This document shows, piece after piece, positions 61,153 through 64,000 of a DNA stretch of 64,000 nucleotides. The translations under genes were made by a program, and so were the position numbers. The notes under the pieces are model-generated. The model saw only the letters and a list, made by a program, of their open reading frames with translations. It was not told where the DNA came from and made no database searches. Each line of letters starts with the position of its first letter. Position 1 is the first letter of the stretch. Origin of the DNA: Chitinophaga pinensis (GTDB taxonomy: Bacteria > Bacteroidota > Bacteroidia > Chitinophagales > CAIOSU01); the NCBI GenBank assembly GCA_945901065.1, contig CAMDKI010000005.1, forward strand, positions 62,001 through 126,000. The letters are read 5' to 3'.

Positions 61153-61257
61153 AGTGCTAAATACTCCTCCTGATACGGCTTTTGCGTGCTAAAGTTTAAA
61201 TTTAACCATTCAGTATCAATAATAACATTATTGTTTGAAGGTAAATTCCACATGCTG

Positions 61258-61289
61258 TTGTGGGAATTAAAAATATTGTGCTAACTTTG
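61258..61289 (+). promoter_or_regulatory. promoter of tRNA-Leu (TTG-N21-TAACTTTG)
   Basis: TTG at 61258-61260, 21-base spacer and TAACTTTG at 61282-61289 match the Bacteroidota consensus in both elements and spacing; transcription would start about 5 bases before the tRNA. Confidence 0.65.
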
Positions 61290-61300
61290 CCGTCCACAAT

Positions 61301-61382
61301 GCGGATGTGGCGTAATTGGTAGCCGCGCTAGACTTAGGATCTAGTGCCTCACGGCGTGGGGGTTCGAGTCCCTTCATCCGCA
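61301..61382 (+). tRNA. tRNA-Leu (anticodon TAG)
   Basis: An 82-base class II tRNA: acceptor gcggatg/catccgc with discriminator A, anticodon stem ctaga/tctag around loop cttagga, anticodon TAG (reads CUA/CUG), a long variable arm (tgcctcacggcgt) and T-arm ggttcgagtcc. CCA is not encoded. The McrBC genes lie directly downstream. Confidence 0.95.
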
Positions 61383-61391
61383 CTGAAAGTG

Positions 61392-61420
61392 AAACCTTCA
61401 TGTCCCAAGCATGGAGGTTT
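61392..61420 (+). terminator. terminator of tRNA-Leu
   Basis: An 11-pair stem (aaaccttcatg/catggaggttt with one G-T pair) and seven-base loop, followed by tttgtttttg, ten bases after the tRNA. Confidence 0.85.
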
Positions 61421-61448
61421 TTTGTTTTTGGGCAATTCAAGGACGAGA

Positions 61449-61457
61449 GGGGGGGGG
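61449..61457. repeat. run of nine G between tRNA-Leu and mcrC
   Basis: A G9 homopolymer lies 28 bases after the mcrC stop (on the minus strand C9). It is the longest G run I see in the window and may be prone to slippage. Confidence 0.6.
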
Positions 61458-61485
61458 CTGTTTTTAATTTATTAATAACTACCTT

Positions 61486-62808
61486 TTAAGTGAGTTCTGC
61501 TAAACTTTGACGCAGTTGGTGTTCACTTACTTGCATTGATTCTGAAAACTCTTTTAAGCTTCCCGATTCTTGAGGTATCTCCAATCCAATTTTTTTTAGT
61601 GTTCCGTCAGTTTCTTTGATTCTTAAAGTTTCATAAAAACTTTTTGATTGACAGGGGAAAAGTAAAAAACCATTATCTGCCTTGAAGCGATACATATAAG
61701 TTATGGTTTTGTAGTAAATACTAGTTGCCCTTTCGGAACTTTCTTGATATGCGTGCTGTCTATCGAGAGGTATATACTTTGCATCTCCTACTGATTTAGG
61801 ATCAGTTCGGCTAATGAAATCAGGATATATCGATTGACTATTATCAGCAAATAGATATTGGCGGTGTTTTCCCGTTTTACTCTCAGGATGTATAAAATTG
61901 TCCTTTATTATGGTGTTAAGGTATTCTTCCCAAAGCCAAGCACCGTCAAACAATAATCCGTAAACCTTATCCTTCTCGTTCCCAAAGGTGATTTTCTGGT
62001 GATTTAAAATTTTTAAGCAAATTTTTTGCAAATCAGTGTATTCAGTAAAATAAGGATGTTTAACAGGCTTTAGATTGGTAGATATTATCTTTTGTCTTGA
62101 ATTATTATTGTATGTTTTATCTGTAACGAATATAAATTTACTTACAATAGCTCTGACTTCTGGATCACCTGTTAAAACCCCAATACCGAAAGGATGTGTT
62201 TTGATGTGTTCAATTGTGTGCCTAACAAGTTGTGTCAGATTATTGTTATGGTTATGTTCTCTTGTTGTATAGGCAATCTTGCCTGTAAAAGCAATGTTCC
62301 TTAGGATGTGACGTTTTATATCAATAGTCCCTTTTACATTTGAATCGTTGTACTCCTCTTTTTTGTATGCTTTGTAGATGCCCTGTGAAAATGCTTTTTT
62401 GAGATAATAGGGGAAGAGATAAAGTAGAAAATCCCAAATGTTTTCATTGCTAGGGGTTTGGTCGAATTTCAAAAGGTTAACTGAAAAGACTTTCTGCAAC
62501 ATGTAATGCAAAAAATAGTCATTATTGTCTTTATGTGCAAAGCGCGATGAAATTGTAAGTTGGGTAGAATTACGACCAATAAACCCCATTAAATTATATG
62601 TTGTTAGTTTTTCATTATCTAGTGAGAAAATGTGGGGTTTCTCAACATCATCACGGTATTTACCAAATGAATGAGGGAAAACAAGTAAATCAGGATTTTC
62701 TTTTTGTAAATCTAAAAGATTTCTATTGGCTATAAAGGATAAATCTGCAAAGGTTAAATTGCTCCACATGTCCATGCTTATCCCGCAATTGTTGTCCGTC
62801 GTTCTCAT
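61486..62808 (-). CDS. mcrC: McrC-like nuclease subunit of McrBC restriction system
   Basis: A 440-residue McrC family protein. The N-terminal domain (LVFPHSFGKYRDDVEKPHIF, MGFIGRNSTQLTISSRFAH) is followed by DNVKGTIDIKRHI-type sequence and the PD-(D/E)XK nuclease core with SIYPDFISRTDPKSVGDAKY (Asp ... Asp-x-Lys). McrC cuts DNA when the McrB GTPase has bound methylated sites. The start overlaps the mcrB stop by one base (TAATG). Base composition appears more AT-rich than the genes to the left. The last residues form an HTH-like helix (VSEHQLRQSLAEL). Confidence 0.92.
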   Translation of the reverse strand: MRTTDNNCGISMDMWSNLTFADLSFIANRNLLDLQKENPDLLVFPHSFGKYRDDVEKPHIFSLDNEKLTTYNLMGFIGRNSTQLTISSRFAHKDNNDYFLHYMLQKVFSVNLLKFDQTPSNENIWDFLLYLFPYYLKKAFSQGIYKAYKKEEYNDSNVKGTIDIKRHILRNIAFTGKIAYTTREHNHNNNLTQLVRHTIEHIKTHPFGIGVLTGDPEVRAIVSKFIFVTDKTYNNNSRQKIISTNLKPVKHPYFTEYTDLQKICLKILNHQKITFGNEKDKVYGLLFDGAWLWEEYLNTIIKDNFIHPESKTGKHRQYLFADNSQSIYPDFISRTDPKSVGDAKYIPLDRQHAYQESSERATSIYYKTITYMYRFKADNGFLLFPCQSKSFYETLRIKETDGTLKKIGLEIPQESGSLKEFSESMQVSEHQLRQSLAELT

Positions 62809-63974
62809 TAAACTGTGAATGCATTTTTGAGAAGTTCAATTTTCTCAAGACTGTCAGGCATTCCCCTTAAATATTCTCTCAGAAGTGGCTCAATTCGCAA
62901 GTCCCAGATATTATTAATATCCTGTCTAGCATTACCGTTTGCATCTAAGAAGTATGCCGCCCCAATGTGGTAAGACGGATTCAGGCCATCGGTACTAGAA
63001 ATTTGCTCGTTTAATTTTAACATTCTCTCTTTTATATTCTGCGGCAAATTCATATTTTCGGCACTTTGTTTTGCCGTAATCTCAATCCAAATAAAACGCC
63101 TTCGCATTGCAAAATCAAAACTTTCAACACTTCGGTCAATGTCATTCATTGAGCCAATTATAAAAACGTTTTCGGGGACATAAAAAACCTCTTTTTCATC
63201 ATTGTGTAAGTTTGAATATTGAGTTTTAACAGCTCCCTTTTTTCCTCTATAACTTGGGTCAATTGAGAAAAATAGCTCTCCAAATATTTTGGAAATTTCC
63301 CCTCTGTTAATTTCGTCAATGACGAAAACATAGTTTTTTGAACCACTATTCCCGTTTTCTTGTCTTGCTGTGAAATCCGCCAAACGAAAATTAGCTTTCA
63401 TGTAATTCACAATATCCTCCATATCCTTTTGGAAAGCACCGGATGGCCTAGCTTTCTTTCCTTGATAGGTATCGTAAACGTTCTTTTTCGTAATGGTAAA
63501 AGTATATTGTGAAGGGGTATCAATGGAAGTATATTTCAATGAGTCTTTTGAGGATAACCCATAATCCCAAGAGCCAATAGTTGTTAAAGATTTTTGAGCA
63601 ATTTTATTTCTTACATCTGATAAAAGATTTTCCCAAGCCACATCAAAATTGTCCACTACCGCTGAAAATTTTTCCTCTGAAGCTTTTTGGCAAAATGACT
63701 TGAAAATTCCATCTTTAATTTCAAAGCCAATTATTCCATTTTCATCAGGTGGTGTCGGCCTTAGTCCTTCAACAAAGTCCGTATAGTCATAGGATGGATG
63801 GAATTGAACAAAATTAAATTGCCCACTTTCTTCTAACTCTTCGTCAGTTTTAACGCCAATCAATTGCTTAGCAATTTGTTTAGCTAAATATGTTTTGCCT
63901 GTTCCTGGAGCGCCTGTTAGAATTATGTTTTTTGATGTGGTGAGTAGCTCTATGTATCGTTGAATTGGCTTCAT
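62808..63974 (-). CDS. mcrB: McrB-like AAA+ GTPase of McrBC restriction system
   Basis: At least 388 residues. Walker A is GAPGTGKTYLAKQIA, Walker B FVIDEINRGEISKIFGELFF. The GTP-specific McrB signature is represented by IIGSMNDIDRSVESFDFAMRRRF. FHPSYDYTDFVEGLRP near residue 58 is also typical. I start at the ATG at 63974, but the same frame stays open with no stop to the window edge at 64000. An N-terminal DNA-recognition domain may therefore lie outside the window and this entry may be partial. It is cotranslated with mcrC. Confidence 0.9.
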   Translation of the reverse strand: MKPIQRYIELLTTSKNIILTGAPGTGKTYLAKQIAKQLIGVKTDEELEESGQFNFVQFHPSYDYTDFVEGLRPTPPDENGIIGFEIKDGIFKSFCQKASEEKFSAVVDNFDVAWENLLSDVRNKIAQKSLTTIGSWDYGLSSKDSLKYTSIDTPSQYTFTITKKNVYDTYQGKKARPSGAFQKDMEDIVNYMKANFRLADFTARQENGNSGSKNYVFVIDEINRGEISKIFGELFFSIDPSYRGKKGAVKTQYSNLHNDEKEVFYVPENVFIIGSMNDIDRSVESFDFAMRRRFIWIEITAKQSAENMNLPQNIKERMLKLNEQISSTDGLNPSYHIGAAYFLDANGNARQDINNIWDLRIEPLLREYLRGMPDSLEKIELLKNAFTV

Positions 63975-64000
63975 CTCTTGCTGATTTTTCTGTTCTTCGT

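Overview
The window comes from a member of the Bacteroidota. Four proteins carry type IX secretion (T9SS) sorting tails. There is a GldL/GldM motor pair, a fused SecDF, a long NusB in the usual order with DUF1573, yajC, ybbR and coaE, an Rsh-Fur-PurA cluster, and -7 boxes of the TAnnTTTG type. Base composition is moderate (roughly low-to-mid 40s % GC by eye). I cannot name the genus.

Layout: 1-556 has a strong hairpin and no convincing gene. 557-4071 (+) is the nusB-DUF1573-yajC-ybbR-coaE operon. 4080-8185 (-) is a five-gene operon of surface lipoproteins, a DUF1501-like phosphatase-fold protein and a cytochrome-like lipoprotein. 8359-12818 (-) holds a ferredoxin, a LuxC-like acyl-CoA reductase, MltG and a seven-haem cytochrome with TPRs. 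13088-16666 (+) is a large T9SS type B adhesin-like protein. 16700-17545 is a small tRNA-Arg array with one intact and two disrupted copies and a GIY-YIG nuclease gene. 17589-19434 (-) is floA-nfeD-lipoprotein. 19534-22220 (+) is rlmH, rhomboid, threonine aldolase and a lipoprotein. 22299-25651 (-) has two tandem DUF1573 proteins and a PHP phosphatase/MFS pair. 25919-26920 has an endolysin-like M15 peptidase and a block of short tandem repeats. 26920-32041 (-) has a PhoX-like lipoprotein, thioredoxin and SecDF. 32238-36936 (-) is a tandem pair of choice-of-anchor B T9SS cargo proteins. 37018-48516 holds a NodU-type carbamoyltransferase, two esterase-like genes, a GMC oxidoreductase, a 1,360-residue T9SS cargo and a GNAT-nitrilase fusion.

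49271-54173 (+) is the most unusual locus. It has a complete GldL-GldM inner-membrane motor pair with no gldK upstream and no gldN downstream. The third gene instead encodes a secreted beta-helix fused to an outer-membrane barrel of the DUF6089/PorG type. I infer a second, dedicated GldLM-like motor coupled through the periplasm to its own outer-membrane beta-helix/barrel protein. The rest of the machinery used by the T9SS cargo is presumably encoded elsewhere.

54276-61152 (-) is a saccharopine-dehydrogenase-like gene followed by the housekeeping cluster rsh-fur-STAS-purA-pabB. 61301-61382 is a tRNA-Leu with clear promoter and terminator. Beyond it an McrBC-type restriction pair (61486-63974, -) runs to the right edge of the window, and its McrB frame is still open there.
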